The notes under the pieces are model-generated. The model searched no databases, was not told the origin of the DNA, and was given only the letters and a program-made list of their open reading frames with translations. This document shows positions 51,505 to 61,283 of a DNA stretch of 64,000 bases, one piece after another. Each line of letters opens with the position of its first letter. Positions within the stretch are counted from its first letter, which is position 1. This stretch comes from Neorhizobium galegae (GTDB lineage: Bacteria; Pseudomonadota; Alphaproteobacteria; Rhizobiales; Rhizobiaceae). The stretch spans positions 62,001 through 126,000 of the forward strand of contig NZ_JAGIPH010000004.1 in NCBI RefSeq assembly GCF_017877135.1, given 5' to 3'. A program made the position numbers and the translations under genes.

Positions 51505-52440
51505 CTACTTTTGCAGTGCTTTTATGCGTGCAGACACCCAGGCAGGGCCGCCATTGGCCGCCGATTGCTTGTAAAGACGCAGCGCTTCTTCCCGGTTGGC
51601 GGCCGTCCCCTGGCCGTTTTCCAGCATCCGGCCCATATTGGCCTGTGCCAGAGCATTGCCCTGAGCTGCAGCCTTCTTGTAGGAGGCAAAGGCGGCGGGG
51701 AGATCAGCGGGCACATCCGTTGCGCCTTCCAGCAGTACGCCGAGCTTGTACTGGCTCCAGGCATTGCCCTGATCGGCGGATTTCCGGTACCATTCGACGG
51801 CGGTCTTGTTGTTGAGCGCGACACCATCGCCAGCTGCATATTTGTCGCCCAGCGTGTACTGTGCCCAGGCGTTTCCGAGCTCTGCGGCCTTTTGATAAAG
51901 CTGCAGGCTTTTTGCGATGTCCTTCTGGCCACCGAAGCCGAGTTCAAGCGCGCGCGCGTGATTGTAGAGCCCCCAGGGGTTTCCCTGTTCGGCAGAGCGC
52001 GCATAAAGGTCCGCTGCCTTGACGGCGTCCTTGGCGACGCCACGGCCCTCTTCATACATCGATCCCAGGCTGTTCATGGCCCAGGGATTTCCATGCTGCG
52101 CGGATTTTGCATACCAATCGGCGGCGGCGGCATCGTCCTTTGGCACGCCCTGACCATTCTCGTAGATTTTCGCAACGTTCAGTTCGCCCCAGGAATCATT
52201 GCGCTCTGCCGCTTTCATGTAGGAGCGCAGGGCCGAGGCATATTGCTTGTGCGCCATTGCGGCGTCGCCGGCATTCACCATGTCCGGATAGGTTGATTGG
52301 GCCGTAACGCATCCGCAGGCTGCAAGAGAGACTGTCGTCACGATCAAGAAGCGTAAGCGCAGATGGGAGTGCAGATGGTGGAATATCCCGCGCAAAGCGG
52401 GAATTAGATCGTTGTTTTGGCGGAAATTCAAGGTCTGCAC
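51505..52440 (-). CDS. Sel1-repeat lipoprotein
   Basis: A 311-residue envelope protein. A long N-terminal signal with lipobox LAAC (residues 39-42) suggests a lipid-anchored protein. Six or seven Sel1-like repeats of about 36 residues follow (for example AADWYAKSAQHGNPWAMNSLG, read as helix pairs with A-x-x-L-G-x-x-Y-x-x-G). Such solenoids mediate protein contacts and often regulate surface polysaccharide or signalling. Begins with GTG 52440. It is divergent from the glycosyltransferase gene with an AT-rich 157-bp spacer, so the two may be linked in control. Confidence 0.85.
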   Translation of the reverse strand: MQTLNFRQNNDLIPALRGIFHHLHSHLRLRFLIVTTVSLAACGCVTAQSTYPDMVNAGDAAMAHKQYASALRSYMKAAERNDSWGELNVAKIYENGQGVPKDDAAAADWYAKSAQHGNPWAMNSLGSMYEEGRGVAKDAVKAADLYARSAEQGNPWGLYNHARALELGFGGQKDIAKSLQLYQKAAELGNAWAQYTLGDKYAAGDGVALNNKTAVEWYRKSADQGNAWSQYKLGVLLEGATDVPADLPAAFASYKKAAAQGNALAQANMGRMLENGQGTAANREEALRLYKQSAANGGPAWVSARIKALQK

Positions 52441-52597
52441 AGTGCGCTGGCTCCGAGTTATATTTATTACTGGTGATCAGATTTTTTTGTTTCCATGAAA
52501 AATATCTTAAATGTAAGGGGTTTTCTACATTGAAGTTGCCTTTTATGTGGTTGATGTACTAAATCTCGGCATCTTGTGAATCGGTCGGGAAATAATA
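52441..52597. promoter_or_regulatory. AT-rich divergent promoter region
   Basis: The spacer between the Sel1 lipoprotein and the glycosyltransferase genes is strikingly AT-rich against the GC-rich window (for example TTTTTTTGTTTCCATG, and AAATAATATTGATTTTG near the right end). The richness continues into the first 200 bases of the glycosyltransferase gene. A target for a xenogeneic silencer or MucR/Ros-type regulator is possible. Confidence 0.45.
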
Positions 52598-55003
52598 TTG
52601 ATTTTGGGAAAACTAATATACAGGCCGATCCATTTTGGAGGATATGGTCGCAAAGAAACGGCGTTTTCCGCCGCTGTTTCTCTGTGTTCCCTCGCTTTGT
52701 TCTTTTGGTTTGTTTATTTTGTGATCTTTGTTGCCGATATACCGTTATTTCAACGGGTTGCGTATGCGGTTATTCTTATTTGCCTTGTATTTTGCTGCTT
52801 CTCCTACGAATTAAGCCGTTACGGGCTGGCGCGGCGCAGCCGGCGCCAAGCTGCTCCGGATTGTGCTGAATCCGACTATCTCTTCGGCGACAAAGCGCCG
52901 TCGATCACCATCCTCATTCCCTCCTATCGGGAAGAGCGGCGCGTTATCGCCATGACGCTGCTTTCGGCCGCTGTCGCGCGTTATCGCAACCGCCGGATCG
53001 TACTCCTGATCGATGATCCGGCCTCCGACGTTCAGTCGCTGGCGCGCTCGCGTGCAGCTGCCGCAGACGTTGTGAAGGAAATCGAGGCGGTCATGGCGCC
53101 CATGTGCAAGGCCGCTGATGCCTGGCGGGCGCGAAAGGTGAGTACCTTCCCCAATCGCGCCTGGGAAACGCGGCAGATCGCCATGCTCTACGCCGACGCA
53201 AGCGGCTGGCTGGAAAAGCTCGCGCTGGAATTCGTCGCGCAGATCTCGGCGGAGTTCCGCCATGTGGATACGTTTTTCGTGGAGCGCGTTCTGCGCGATC
53301 TGGCACGGCTTTATCGCGGCACCGAAGCCGCGCTTGCGCAGACGGTCCTCGATGAAGACGGGATCGATCATCATTACCGCGTTCTGGAAACGCTGTTCTG
53401 CCGCGACATCAACGTTTTCGAGCGCAAGAGTTTTTCCAATTTGTCGCACGCGCCCAACAAGGCGATGAACCTCAATTCCTATATCGGCCTGATGGGCAAG
53501 CGCCTGAAGATCAAGCCGCGAGGCGGCGGCCGTGTTCTTGTGCCGGCATCGGGTGCGAAGGTCGATATGGTCGTGGAGCAGCCGGACTTTGTGCTGACGC
53601 TCGATGCCGACAGTCTCATCCTGGGCGACTATATGCTGCGCCTCACGCATGTCCTCAACGAGGAGCCGGAGGCGGCCGTTGCCCAGACACCTTATCTGAG
53701 CTTCCCCGGCAGCACGTCGCTTGTGGAGCGCATTGCGGGGGCCACGACAGACATCCAGTACCTGGCGCATCAGGGAAGCACGTATTTCCGCGCGGCTTAC
53801 TGGGTCGGTGCGAATGCCCTGATCCGCTTCAAAGCCCTCAAAATGATCGCCCGTGATGAGAGGGAAGGGCACAAGACCTGCACGGTGTTCATTCAGGATG
53901 AAACTGTCATCGAGGATACCGGATCGACCATCGATCTTCTCGATGCGGGCTGGCATGTCCATAACTACCTGACGCCGCTCGCCTATAGTGCCACGCCTGC
54001 CGATTTCGGTGCGCTTGCCATTCAGCGAAAGCGCTGGAGCAATGGTGGCCTCATCATTTTCCCGGCCTTGCTGCGCAATTATCTGCGCATGCCGGGACGT
54101 CTTCGTCGGTTGCCGGAACTGCTGCTGCGGACAAATTATCTCCTGTCGCCACTTCTCGGCAATATCGCCGTCTTCGTCCTGATGATCTGGTCCCCGGCCG
54201 ACAGCAAGGCGCTCATGTGGACGCCGCTTGCGATTGCGCCCTACTTCATCCTCTATGCCAGCGATCTGAAGCGCCTGGGCTATCGCTTCACCGATCTCTT
54301 CCACGTCTGCGCCTTGAACCTGATGCTGCTGCCAGTCAGCTTTGCCGGTATCCTGTCATCGGTCAGGCAGATGGTAACGGGCCGAAAGGCAAGCTTCACC
54401 CGAACGCCAAAAGTCGCAGACCGCACCTTCATCCCGCCTTACAGCTTTGTCTTCAACTGTCTGATGCTGTTTTTGATGGCAGTTTACGTCGTGCAGGGAC
54501 TGTTGTCGCACGAGTATCTCGGCACGATCATCCCGGCGATCAACACGACGTTGTACAGCTATGGGCTTTACCGGTTTGTCGGGGTTCGCGACGGCCTTTC
54601 CGATATCGCACTGTCTCTCCGGGAACGCATCGAAGGCGCAGGCGCTGCCCTGGCGCGGCGCCGGCCGGGCCGCCTTCAAGGCCGGCGCGCGAACAAGACG
54701 GCGCAGCAACAGGTGCGCCGTCCTGCGATCGTCTTGCGCAACCTGGCTGCGGCCCTCGCTTTCCTTGCGGTGTTGCTGGGACCCTCGAAATTCGTCACCT
54801 GGCCGCCCGATAGCGACGCCGTGGCGGGCTTCAGACGGGTGGGTCCGTTTCTGGCCGTCGAGGAAGATCGGCCACCACTCATCCCGGCGGCTGACGGCGG
54901 GAAATCAAGGCAAAAGCCTGAACGGGCGATTGATGAATCAAGGGCTGCCGGTGCGGCGCAGGCGGTGAAAATCCGCGATGGCGCCGAACAGGCGGACCGA
55001 TAA
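52598..55003 (+). CDS. membrane GT2 glycosyltransferase (cellulose/curdlan-synthase-like)
   Basis: An 801-residue processive-type glycosyltransferase. Two transmembrane segments (about 25-70) precede a cytoplasmic GT2 domain with LLIDD at 139-140, LDAD at 336-338, an acidic IED at about 438-440 and QRKRW at 476-480, followed by four or five further membrane helices. About 195 residues separate the first Asp pair from LDAD, far more than the usual spacing, so an extra helical module is inserted in the catalytic domain. It starts with TTG (GGGAAATAATA upstream). The C-terminal 100 residues are Arg- and Ala-rich and disordered. It precedes the autotransporter gene by 41 bp. Product unknown. Confidence 0.82.
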   Translation: MILGKLIYRPIHFGGYGRKETAFSAAVSLCSLALFFWFVYFVIFVADIPLFQRVAYAVILICLVFCCFSYELSRYGLARRSRRQAAPDCAESDYLFGDKAPSITILIPSYREERRVIAMTLLSAAVARYRNRRIVLLIDDPASDVQSLARSRAAAADVVKEIEAVMAPMCKAADAWRARKVSTFPNRAWETRQIAMLYADASGWLEKLALEFVAQISAEFRHVDTFFVERVLRDLARLYRGTEAALAQTVLDEDGIDHHYRVLETLFCRDINVFERKSFSNLSHAPNKAMNLNSYIGLMGKRLKIKPRGGGRVLVPASGAKVDMVVEQPDFVLTLDADSLILGDYMLRLTHVLNEEPEAAVAQTPYLSFPGSTSLVERIAGATTDIQYLAHQGSTYFRAAYWVGANALIRFKALKMIARDEREGHKTCTVFIQDETVIEDTGSTIDLLDAGWHVHNYLTPLAYSATPADFGALAIQRKRWSNGGLIIFPALLRNYLRMPGRLRRLPELLLRTNYLLSPLLGNIAVFVLMIWSPADSKALMWTPLAIAPYFILYASDLKRLGYRFTDLFHVCALNLMLLPVSFAGILSSVRQMVTGRKASFTRTPKVADRTFIPPYSFVFNCLMLFLMAVYVVQGLLSHEYLGTIIPAINTTLYSYGLYRFVGVRDGLSDIALSLRERIEGAGAALARRRPGRLQGRRANKTAQQQVRRPAIVLRNLAAALAFLAVLLGPSKFVTWPPDSDAVAGFRRVGPFLAVEEDRPPLIPAADGGKSRQKPERAIDESRAAGAAQAVKIRDGAEQADR

Positions 55004-55044
55004 CAGACCGGAATTTGGCCGAACAACGATTTGAGGGAGGGTAC

Positions 55045-58000
55045 ATGATGAGCCCGAAACGACATGGGGAATTGCTCGCAGGAAAGCGCGGACCGGTGAA
55101 AGCCGCCGACGCTCGCCGTGCCCCAAGCCGCGCGCTGGCCGGCCTTATGGCGGGAACAGCAATCAGCGTGCTGTGGGTTGCAGCCGCCGGCCAGGCCGAG
55201 GCTGCCTGCACGCAGGTCGGCAGCATATTGACCTGCAGCGGCGCAGTCAGCAGTTTCCAGCCCGTTACCGATCCCACCACAATGCTATCCATCACCGGGC
55301 TGACGGCGGATGTGACGGCAACGCCTGGCAATGATGTCGTCAATTTCGTGTCGACCAACGGCCCGATTGCGATCAATCTCGCGACCACGCAGACGCTGTC
55401 TGCAAGTGGTGCGGATGCCGATGTCATCGAGGCCCGCAGCCTGGGAGGACAAGCGATCAGCCTTGATGCCACCGGCAATCTGGTATCGGCTGCGGCGCAT
55501 GGCATCTATGTGGATACGGCAGGCGATATCGACGTGACGATGAAGGGGACCACCAATGCCGGTCTTGATGCCATCACCGCGCATGGCCAGTCGACCGGCA
55601 CGATCGACCTTAATGTCGCAGGCAGCCTTACCTCGACGTCTGGCTCCGGCATCGTCGCCGATACCGGCATTGATCCCGGCCAGCCGGGAGCGATCAAACT
55701 GGTCAATACTGCAACGATCAATGCTGCGGTCGATGGCATAAATCTCTCGTCGAACGGCTCGGGTCTCCTGAACATTCAAAGCGATGCCGACATCACCGGC
55801 ACAGCCGGCTATGGCATCTATGGCTTCAGCAACGGTTCCGTTCTTTCCGCAACGACAGGCAATATCGTTGCCGGCACGCAGGGTCTTCACCTGGAAAGCC
55901 ATGGCGACAGCGGCACGGTTCTGGCCACGCACACGGGCAATATCACCACGACGAGCGACGACGGCGTCTGGGCCGAAGCGCGTGGGGCCGTGTCTGTGAC
56001 GGTCACCGGCGATATCGATGCCGGCGGCACCGGCATCCATGCCCAGTCGGCGGAAGACACGGCAACGACGGTGGTGAGTGTCGTCCACACCGGTTCGCTG
56101 ACGACCCACGATGGGTACGGGATCGAAGCCATTGGCCTGAATGGCGGCGTCATCGTCACCAATATCGGTTCCATCACGTCCACCGGCGATGCCATCAATG
56201 CCTATGCGGCCGGTGGCAACGTGACCGTCGATCAGTCGGGGACGATCAATGCCAGCCAGGGCGCCGGCATCGTCGGCCATTCGACGACGGGAACCGTCTC
56301 GATCCTTGGAACGGGCACGATCACCGCATCGGGCAACGGTGTCGATGTCCTCGCCAATAGCGGCGCGGTTTCGGTCGCGCAGTCTGGCGATATCGGGTCG
56401 GGCGCGATCGGCGTTAGCCTGAGCTCGCTTGTCGGCAATGCCACATTGACGGGTTCCGGCGCGGTGACGGCCACCGGCTCGGCAATCGTCATTTCCAGCC
56501 GTGGCAGTGGTTCCTCATCCGTCAACCGCGATGGCGCCATCTCCTCGCTCAACGGTATCGGCATCGACGCGAGTTCGACGAACGGCTCGGTCACGATTAC
56601 CAACGCCGGCACAATCGAGGCGAGCGGCCCCGGCATCAAGGGGGCGGCCAACAATTCCACTGTGTCGATCAACCAGACCGGCAACGTCACCTCGCACAAC
56701 GACGCCGCCATTTCGGCCACATCAGCCAACGGCGCTGTTTCGGTCACGTCTTCGGGCAATCTCTCCGGTGAGACCTCCGGCGTTTATGCGCATTCGCAAT
56801 ATGGCGATGTGACGGTCGATCAAACAGGAACAGTTACCGTCTCTGCCGGGGCCGGCATCGATGCCTATGCGGCAAATGGCACAATTTCGGTGACGGCAGA
56901 CGGCTTGATCACCTCCGACGCGGACGGGATCCACGCCGTCCAGTCGGGCGGCGGCACGCTCCACATCACCGCGTCCGGCGGCATCCGGTCGGCCAGCGCC
57001 AACGGGATTCTGGCAAGTTCCACTGATAGCAATGTGACGATCGACAACACTGGCGCGATACAGGCCAACAGCGACGGCATTAACGTTGACGCAAACAGCG
57101 GCAACATTCTGATCACGCAGGTCGGCAATGTCACCTCCGACACGGGCGCCGCCATTTCGGCAGACGCTCCGGCCGGCAGCATCGGCATTACGTCGACCGG
57201 TGACATTTCGGCCAAGACCTACGGCCTTTACGCCTATTCCACGGGTGGGGACGTCTCGATCAATCAGACCGGCAGCGTTTACACCTGGGCCGGAGAGGGC
57301 ATCCTGGCCTATTCAGCCACTGGAGCCGCCTCGGTTACGGTCGATGGTGCCGTAACGGCCAAGACCGATGCTATCACCGTGCGCAATGCCGGCTATTCGA
57401 ATGTTACGGTCAATGCAACCGGCGGCGTCGAATCCTATGACGGCGCGGGCATCATTGCTTATTCGCCGAACGGAGCCGTCGAGGTCACGCAGAAGGGCAA
57501 TTTGATTTCCAAGACGAACGGCATCGATGCCAGTAATTTGAGCGGTCAGGACGTGACCGTCACGCATCGCGACGGAAGCCTCACTTCCAACAGCGGCAGC
57601 GGCATCGTGGCCTCGTCCAGCTCCGGTAATGTGACCGTGACCTCCACCGGCAAGCTTGTTGCCGAGCTTTATGGTATCAATGCCACCAACACCGGCTATG
57701 GCTCGGTCAAGGTCACGCAGAACGGTGATCTGACGGCCAACAAGAATGACGGCATCCTGGCCTCGTCCAGCAACGGCGATGTGACTGTGAATTCAACCGG
57801 CAAGCTTGTTGCCGAACTTTATGGTATCAATGCCACCAACACCGGCTATGGCTCGGTCACTGTCACACAGAACGGTGACCTGACGGCCAACAAGCGTGAC
57901 GGCATCGTGGCCTCGTCCAGCAACGGCGACGTGACTGTAAATTCAACCGGCAAGCTTGTCGCTGATCTCTACGGCATCAATGCCACCAACACCGACTATG

Positions 58001-60468
58001 GCTCGGTCACTGTCACGCAGACTGGCGACCTGACGGCCTATAATCGTGATGGCATCCTGGCTTCATCCAGCAACGGCAACGTGTCTGTGACTTCCACGGG
58101 CACGGTCCTTGCCGATCTCTACGGGATCAATGCCAGCAATACCGGCAATGGATGGGTCAACGTCACGCAGACCGGTGACCTGACGGCCTATAATCGCGAC
58201 GGCATCCTGGCGTCCTCTGCCACGGGCTACATCTACGTCACCGGTGGGGGCATCATCACCGCCGACGGTGTTGGCATCAACGCCTCCAACACCAGCAACT
58301 CCAACGATGTTGAGGTCTACTGGCAAGGTGCCATCACGGCCTCTAATGGAAGTGGTATCCTTGCATCTTCCGCACAGGCAGACGTCTATGTTGAGCAATA
58401 CGGGGATATCAACGCTGCCCTTGACGGCGTCAATGCGTCAAACCTGAGCGACGACCAAGGCGTGCATGTGGCCGTCAAGGGCGATATTGTTGCCCAGAAC
58501 GGGCTTGTGGCGTCTTCGGCGCGGGGTGAGGTCTATGTCGGGCATTTGGGGGGCATCACGGCCAGCCAATATGGCATCAACGCCACCAACCTGAGTGACG
58601 ACAACGATGTTGAAGTCGAAAGCTGGGGCAATATCACCGCAGCCGGCAATGATGCGATTTATGCCTCCTCGGCCAATGCAGCTGTGTTCGTCAGGAGCTA
58701 TGGCGGTGACCTCACCGGTAACCAGAGCGGTATCCATCTGGAAGGCTGGGGCAGCCTCTCGGCGCAGGTCGATGACGGCACGGTGAAGGGCGGCGCAAGC
58801 GGAGCAGCAGTGACGTTCGTCAATGGCGCTTCCAGCTCCCTTCTCAACTATGGCACGCTTGCCAACACCTCCGGCATCGACGGTCTTGCCGTCTCCGGTG
58901 TCGATACGAACACGTCCATCGACAACTACGGGACGATCCGTGGCAATATCGATCTGACCGATCTTGCGTCCAACAGTTTTGAGAACCGGTTCGGCGCGGT
59001 GTTCGAAACCGGGTCCTCGGTTGATCTCGGAAGCGGCAACTGGCTCACCAATGCCGGCATCGTTTCCCCCGGCGGCGAGGGCGTGATCAAGGCGACCAGC
59101 CTCACCGGCTCGTTCGAGAATACCTCGACCGGGACGCTGCTGATCGATATCGACGGCGCAAACGCGGCGACCGACACGCTGGCGGTTTCCGGCCAGGCCA
59201 AGTTGAACGGCGCATTGTCGGTGAACCTGATGTCGCTGGGGAGCAGTTCCAACAGCTATGTCTTCCTGTCGGCCGGCGCCGGCATCACGGAGGAGGCCAT
59301 GGCCATTTCGAACCCCGCGATCCTGGGTTCCGTTACCAGCGACGGCACCAATGCCACGGTAACGATCGACGGCGTCAACTTCTCGCCTGTGAGTGGAACG
59401 CCCAACAGTCGGACGCTCGGGGATTATTTCAACCGCTCGATCGCGGCCTCGAACAGTCTTGAGCCCATCCTGCTCAGCCTTGCCAACCTCAGTACCGATG
59501 AAGAGTACAATGCGGCTCTACAGCAGTTGTCGCCGGAAGTGCTTCTGGCGGAAACGGATGCGGCCCGCGTGGCCAACATCAACTTCACCAACAACCTGAT
59601 GAGCTGCCGCGTTGCAGACGGCGTCAATTTCTTCGGCGCCGAAGGCGAATGCGGCTGGGTGAAGGTGGAAAATCGCCGCGTAACGCGCGACGGTGATTCC
59701 GAGACGATCGGATCGCACAGCGACAGCTGGAGCTTCACCGGCGGCGCTCAGTTCGCGCTCGCCCCGGACTGGCGCCTCGGCTTCGGCGCCGGCGGCTCGA
59801 CGGAGAACACCGACAGCACCTATGGCAGCAGCGATGGCAGCACCGCCTACCTCGGCGCCGTCGTGAAATACACCCCCGGTGCGGCCCTGTTTTCTGCCGC
59901 GGTATCGGGAAGCTACGGTTGGTATGACAGCACCCGTCAGGTCGATTTCGGCACCATTACCGATACGTTGACCGGGAGCCCAGAGGTCGCGACCATCAAT
60001 GCCCGTCTGCGCGCGGCCTATACGTTCCAGAACGATAGTGCTTACCTCCGCCCGATCCTCGATCTGGATATGATCTACACGCGCCAGCGTGCCGTCACGG
60101 AAACCGGTGGCATTGCAGCACTCAGCATGGATGCCAGCGATCAGACGGTGTTCAGCGTGACGCCGTCGCTGGAGGCGGGCACCCAGGTTGCGCTCGGCGA
60201 CGACATGCTGCTGCGTCCCTATGTCAGCGGTGGGGTCAGCCTCTATTCGGATAACAGCATCGCGATGGCCGGCATCTTCTCGTCGGATACCGGCGGCGTA
60301 GCACCGTTCAACGTCAGCACGACCACCGACCGCACGCTGTGGCGCGCCTCGGCGGGTGTGGATGTGTTTGCCGGCGAAACCGGGACGCTGCGTCTCTATT
60401 ATGACGGCGCCTTCGGTTCGACCACCACATCGCAGGTCTTCGGCGGCAAGTTCAGCCTGAAGTTCTAA
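55045..60468 (+). CDS. autotransporter adhesin with beta-helix repeats
   Basis: An 1807-residue type V secreted protein. A long signal sequence (residues 1 to about 53, ending GQAEA) is followed by a passenger of about 1450 residues built of Gly/Asn/Thr/Ser-rich turns typical of a right-handed beta-helix (GIxASSSNGDVTVxSTGKLVAELYGINATN pattern, given in parts). The last roughly 285 residues are the outer-membrane beta-barrel, from about CRVADGVNFF at residue 1520 to the terminal FSLKF with a C-terminal Phe. ATG 55045 follows GAGGGAGG. The passenger contains near-identical 150-bp repeats at 57601-58350. Probably a surface adhesin; the preceding glycosyltransferase could modify it. Confidence 0.88.
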   Translation: MMSPKRHGELLAGKRGPVKAADARRAPSRALAGLMAGTAISVLWVAAAGQAEAACTQVGSILTCSGAVSSFQPVTDPTTMLSITGLTADVTATPGNDVVNFVSTNGPIAINLATTQTLSASGADADVIEARSLGGQAISLDATGNLVSAAAHGIYVDTAGDIDVTMKGTTNAGLDAITAHGQSTGTIDLNVAGSLTSTSGSGIVADTGIDPGQPGAIKLVNTATINAAVDGINLSSNGSGLLNIQSDADITGTAGYGIYGFSNGSVLSATTGNIVAGTQGLHLESHGDSGTVLATHTGNITTTSDDGVWAEARGAVSVTVTGDIDAGGTGIHAQSAEDTATTVVSVVHTGSLTTHDGYGIEAIGLNGGVIVTNIGSITSTGDAINAYAAGGNVTVDQSGTINASQGAGIVGHSTTGTVSILGTGTITASGNGVDVLANSGAVSVAQSGDIGSGAIGVSLSSLVGNATLTGSGAVTATGSAIVISSRGSGSSSVNRDGAISSLNGIGIDASSTNGSVTITNAGTIEASGPGIKGAANNSTVSINQTGNVTSHNDAAISATSANGAVSVTSSGNLSGETSGVYAHSQYGDVTVDQTGTVTVSAGAGIDAYAANGTISVTADGLITSDADGIHAVQSGGGTLHITASGGIRSASANGILASSTDSNVTIDNTGAIQANSDGINVDANSGNILITQVGNVTSDTGAAISADAPAGSIGITSTGDISAKTYGLYAYSTGGDVSINQTGSVYTWAGEGILAYSATGAASVTVDGAVTAKTDAITVRNAGYSNVTVNATGGVESYDGAGIIAYSPNGAVEVTQKGNLISKTNGIDASNLSGQDVTVTHRDGSLTSNSGSGIVASSSSGNVTVTSTGKLVAELYGINATNTGYGSVKVTQNGDLTANKNDGILASSSNGDVTVNSTGKLVAELYGINATNTGYGSVTVTQNGDLTANKRDGIVASSSNGDVTVNSTGKLVADLYGINATNTDYGSVTVTQTGDLTAYNRDGILASSSNGNVSVTSTGTVLADLYGINASNTGNGWVNVTQTGDLTAYNRDGILASSATGYIYVTGGGIITADGVGINASNTSNSNDVEVYWQGAITASNGSGILASSAQADVYVEQYGDINAALDGVNASNLSDDQGVHVAVKGDIVAQNGLVASSARGEVYVGHLGGITASQYGINATNLSDDNDVEVESWGNITAAGNDAIYASSANAAVFVRSYGGDLTGNQSGIHLEGWGSLSAQVDDGTVKGGASGAAVTFVNGASSSLLNYGTLANTSGIDGLAVSGVDTNTSIDNYGTIRGNIDLTDLASNSFENRFGAVFETGSSVDLGSGNWLTNAGIVSPGGEGVIKATSLTGSFENTSTGTLLIDIDGANAATDTLAVSGQAKLNGALSVNLMSLGSSSNSYVFLSAGAGITEEAMAISNPAILGSVTSDGTNATVTIDGVNFSPVSGTPNSRTLGDYFNRSIAASNSLEPILLSLANLSTDEEYNAALQQLSPEVLLAETDAARVANINFTNNLMSCRVADGVNFFGAEGECGWVKVENRRVTRDGDSETIGSHSDSWSFTGGAQFALAPDWRLGFGAGGSTENTDSTYGSSDGSTAYLGAVVKYTPGAALFSAAVSGSYGWYDSTRQVDFGTITDTLTGSPEVATINARLRAAYTFQNDSAYLRPILDLDMIYTRQRAVTETGGIAALSMDASDQTVFSVTPSLEAGTQVALGDDMLLRPYVSGGVSLYSDNSIAMAGIFSSDTGGVAPFNVSTTTDRTLWRASAGVDVFAGETGTLRLYYDGAFGSTTTSQVFGGKFSLKF
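57601..58500 (+). repeat. 150-bp tandem repeats inside the autotransporter passenger
   Basis: Units starting at 57601, 57751, 57901, 58051 and 58201 each begin GGCATCSTGGC and encode 50 residues; the first four are very alike, then drift, with further units near 58354 and 58501. Each unit is two beta-helix turns. Long identical blocks (for example around GGCAAGCTTGTTGC) favour slippage or recombination that adds or removes whole units in frame. Confidence 0.85.
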
Positions 60469-60520
60469 GCCGATCAGTTCGACCGCTTGCGGTTCTGGAA
60501 GACAGGACAGATGACAATCG

Positions 60521-60546
60521 ACACGGCGCCTTTCGAGGCGCCGTGT
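60521..60546 (+). terminator. terminator after the autotransporter gene
   Basis: ACACGGCGCC, loop TTTCGA, GGCGCCGTGT, then CTGTTT: a perfect 10-bp stem with a short T-containing tail, 53 bp after the autotransporter stop. It also separates the plus-strand operon from the converging liv genes. Confidence 0.75.
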
Positions 60547-60584
60547 CTGTTTAGATGGAGGTTTGCAGCTTCAGGTCGTTTCCA

Positions 60585-61283
60585 TCAGATCGCCAGCAGG
60601 GCATCCAGTTGCGCCGGGTTTTCCAAAAGCGCCTTGGCGGAGGCGGCAAGGGCGATGCTGCCGCGGTTGAGCACGATCGCCTCATCCGTCAGCGGCAGGA
60701 TTTTTCGAGCCTTCTGCTCCACGATGATGGCGGCGAGCCCCTCTTCCGTCACGATGCGTCGCAGTGCGGCCAGAAGTTCATCGACGATGATCGGAGCAAG
60801 ACCCTCCAGCGGCTCATCGAGGAGAAGAAGTTTCGGGTTGAGCATCAGGGCGCGCCCCACCGCCAGCATCTGCTGTTCGCCGCCGGAAAGCTGGTTTCCG
60901 AGGTTGCGGCGGCGCTCCTGGAGGCGCGGAAACATCGTGTAGACGGCCGAAACATCCCAGCGACCGGGGCGAGCGGAGGCGGTGAGGTTTTCCTCGACCG
61001 TCAGCGACCGGAAGATGTTGCGCTCCTGCGGCACCCAGCCGATGCCACGGGCAGCGCGCTGTTCGGGGCGAAGCCGTGTTATGTCCTCGCCCTTCAGGTG
61101 AATAGTTCCGTGATGATGGGTGGTGACGCCGACAATGCTGTTGATCAACGTGGTCTTGCCGGCGCCGTTGCGGCCAAGCAGGGCCAGCGACTGGCCCTGC
61201 GCCAGCGACAGATCGATGCGGGCGAGAACTTGTGCCTCGTCATAACCGCAGATCAGCTGCTCAATGCGAAGCAGATCGCTCAT
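60585..61283 (-). CDS. livF: branched-chain amino acid ABC transporter ATPase LivF
   Basis: A 232-residue ATPase: Walker A LGRNGAGKTTLINS, signature LSGGEQQMLAVGRAL, Walker B LLLLDEPLEGL. IEQLICGYDEAQVL and the short length are those of LivF. It overlaps livG by 4 bp and completes the F-G-M-H order of a high-affinity branched-chain amino acid or related importer. Substrate range may include amides or urea in this family. Confidence 0.92.
   Translation of the reverse strand: MSDLLRIEQLICGYDEAQVLARIDLSLAQGQSLALLGRNGAGKTTLINSIVGVTTHHHGTIHLKGEDITRLRPEQRAARGIGWVPQERNIFRSLTVEENLTASARPGRWDVSAVYTMFPRLQERRRNLGNQLSGGEQQMLAVGRALMLNPKLLLLDEPLEGLAPIIVDELLAALRRIVTEEGLAAIIVEQKARKILPLTDEAIVLNRGSIALAASAKALLENPAQLDALLAI

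Noticed and set aside
57601-58500. Regularly spaced repeats considered as a CRISPR array
   Set aside because: The 150-bp period has no unique spacers, the repeats are fully coding and in frame within a beta-helix adhesin, and no cas genes are present.
55285-58737. Several antisense frames under the autotransporter gene
   Set aside because: They mirror the Gly/Asp-rich repeats of the real gene and have no independent start signals.
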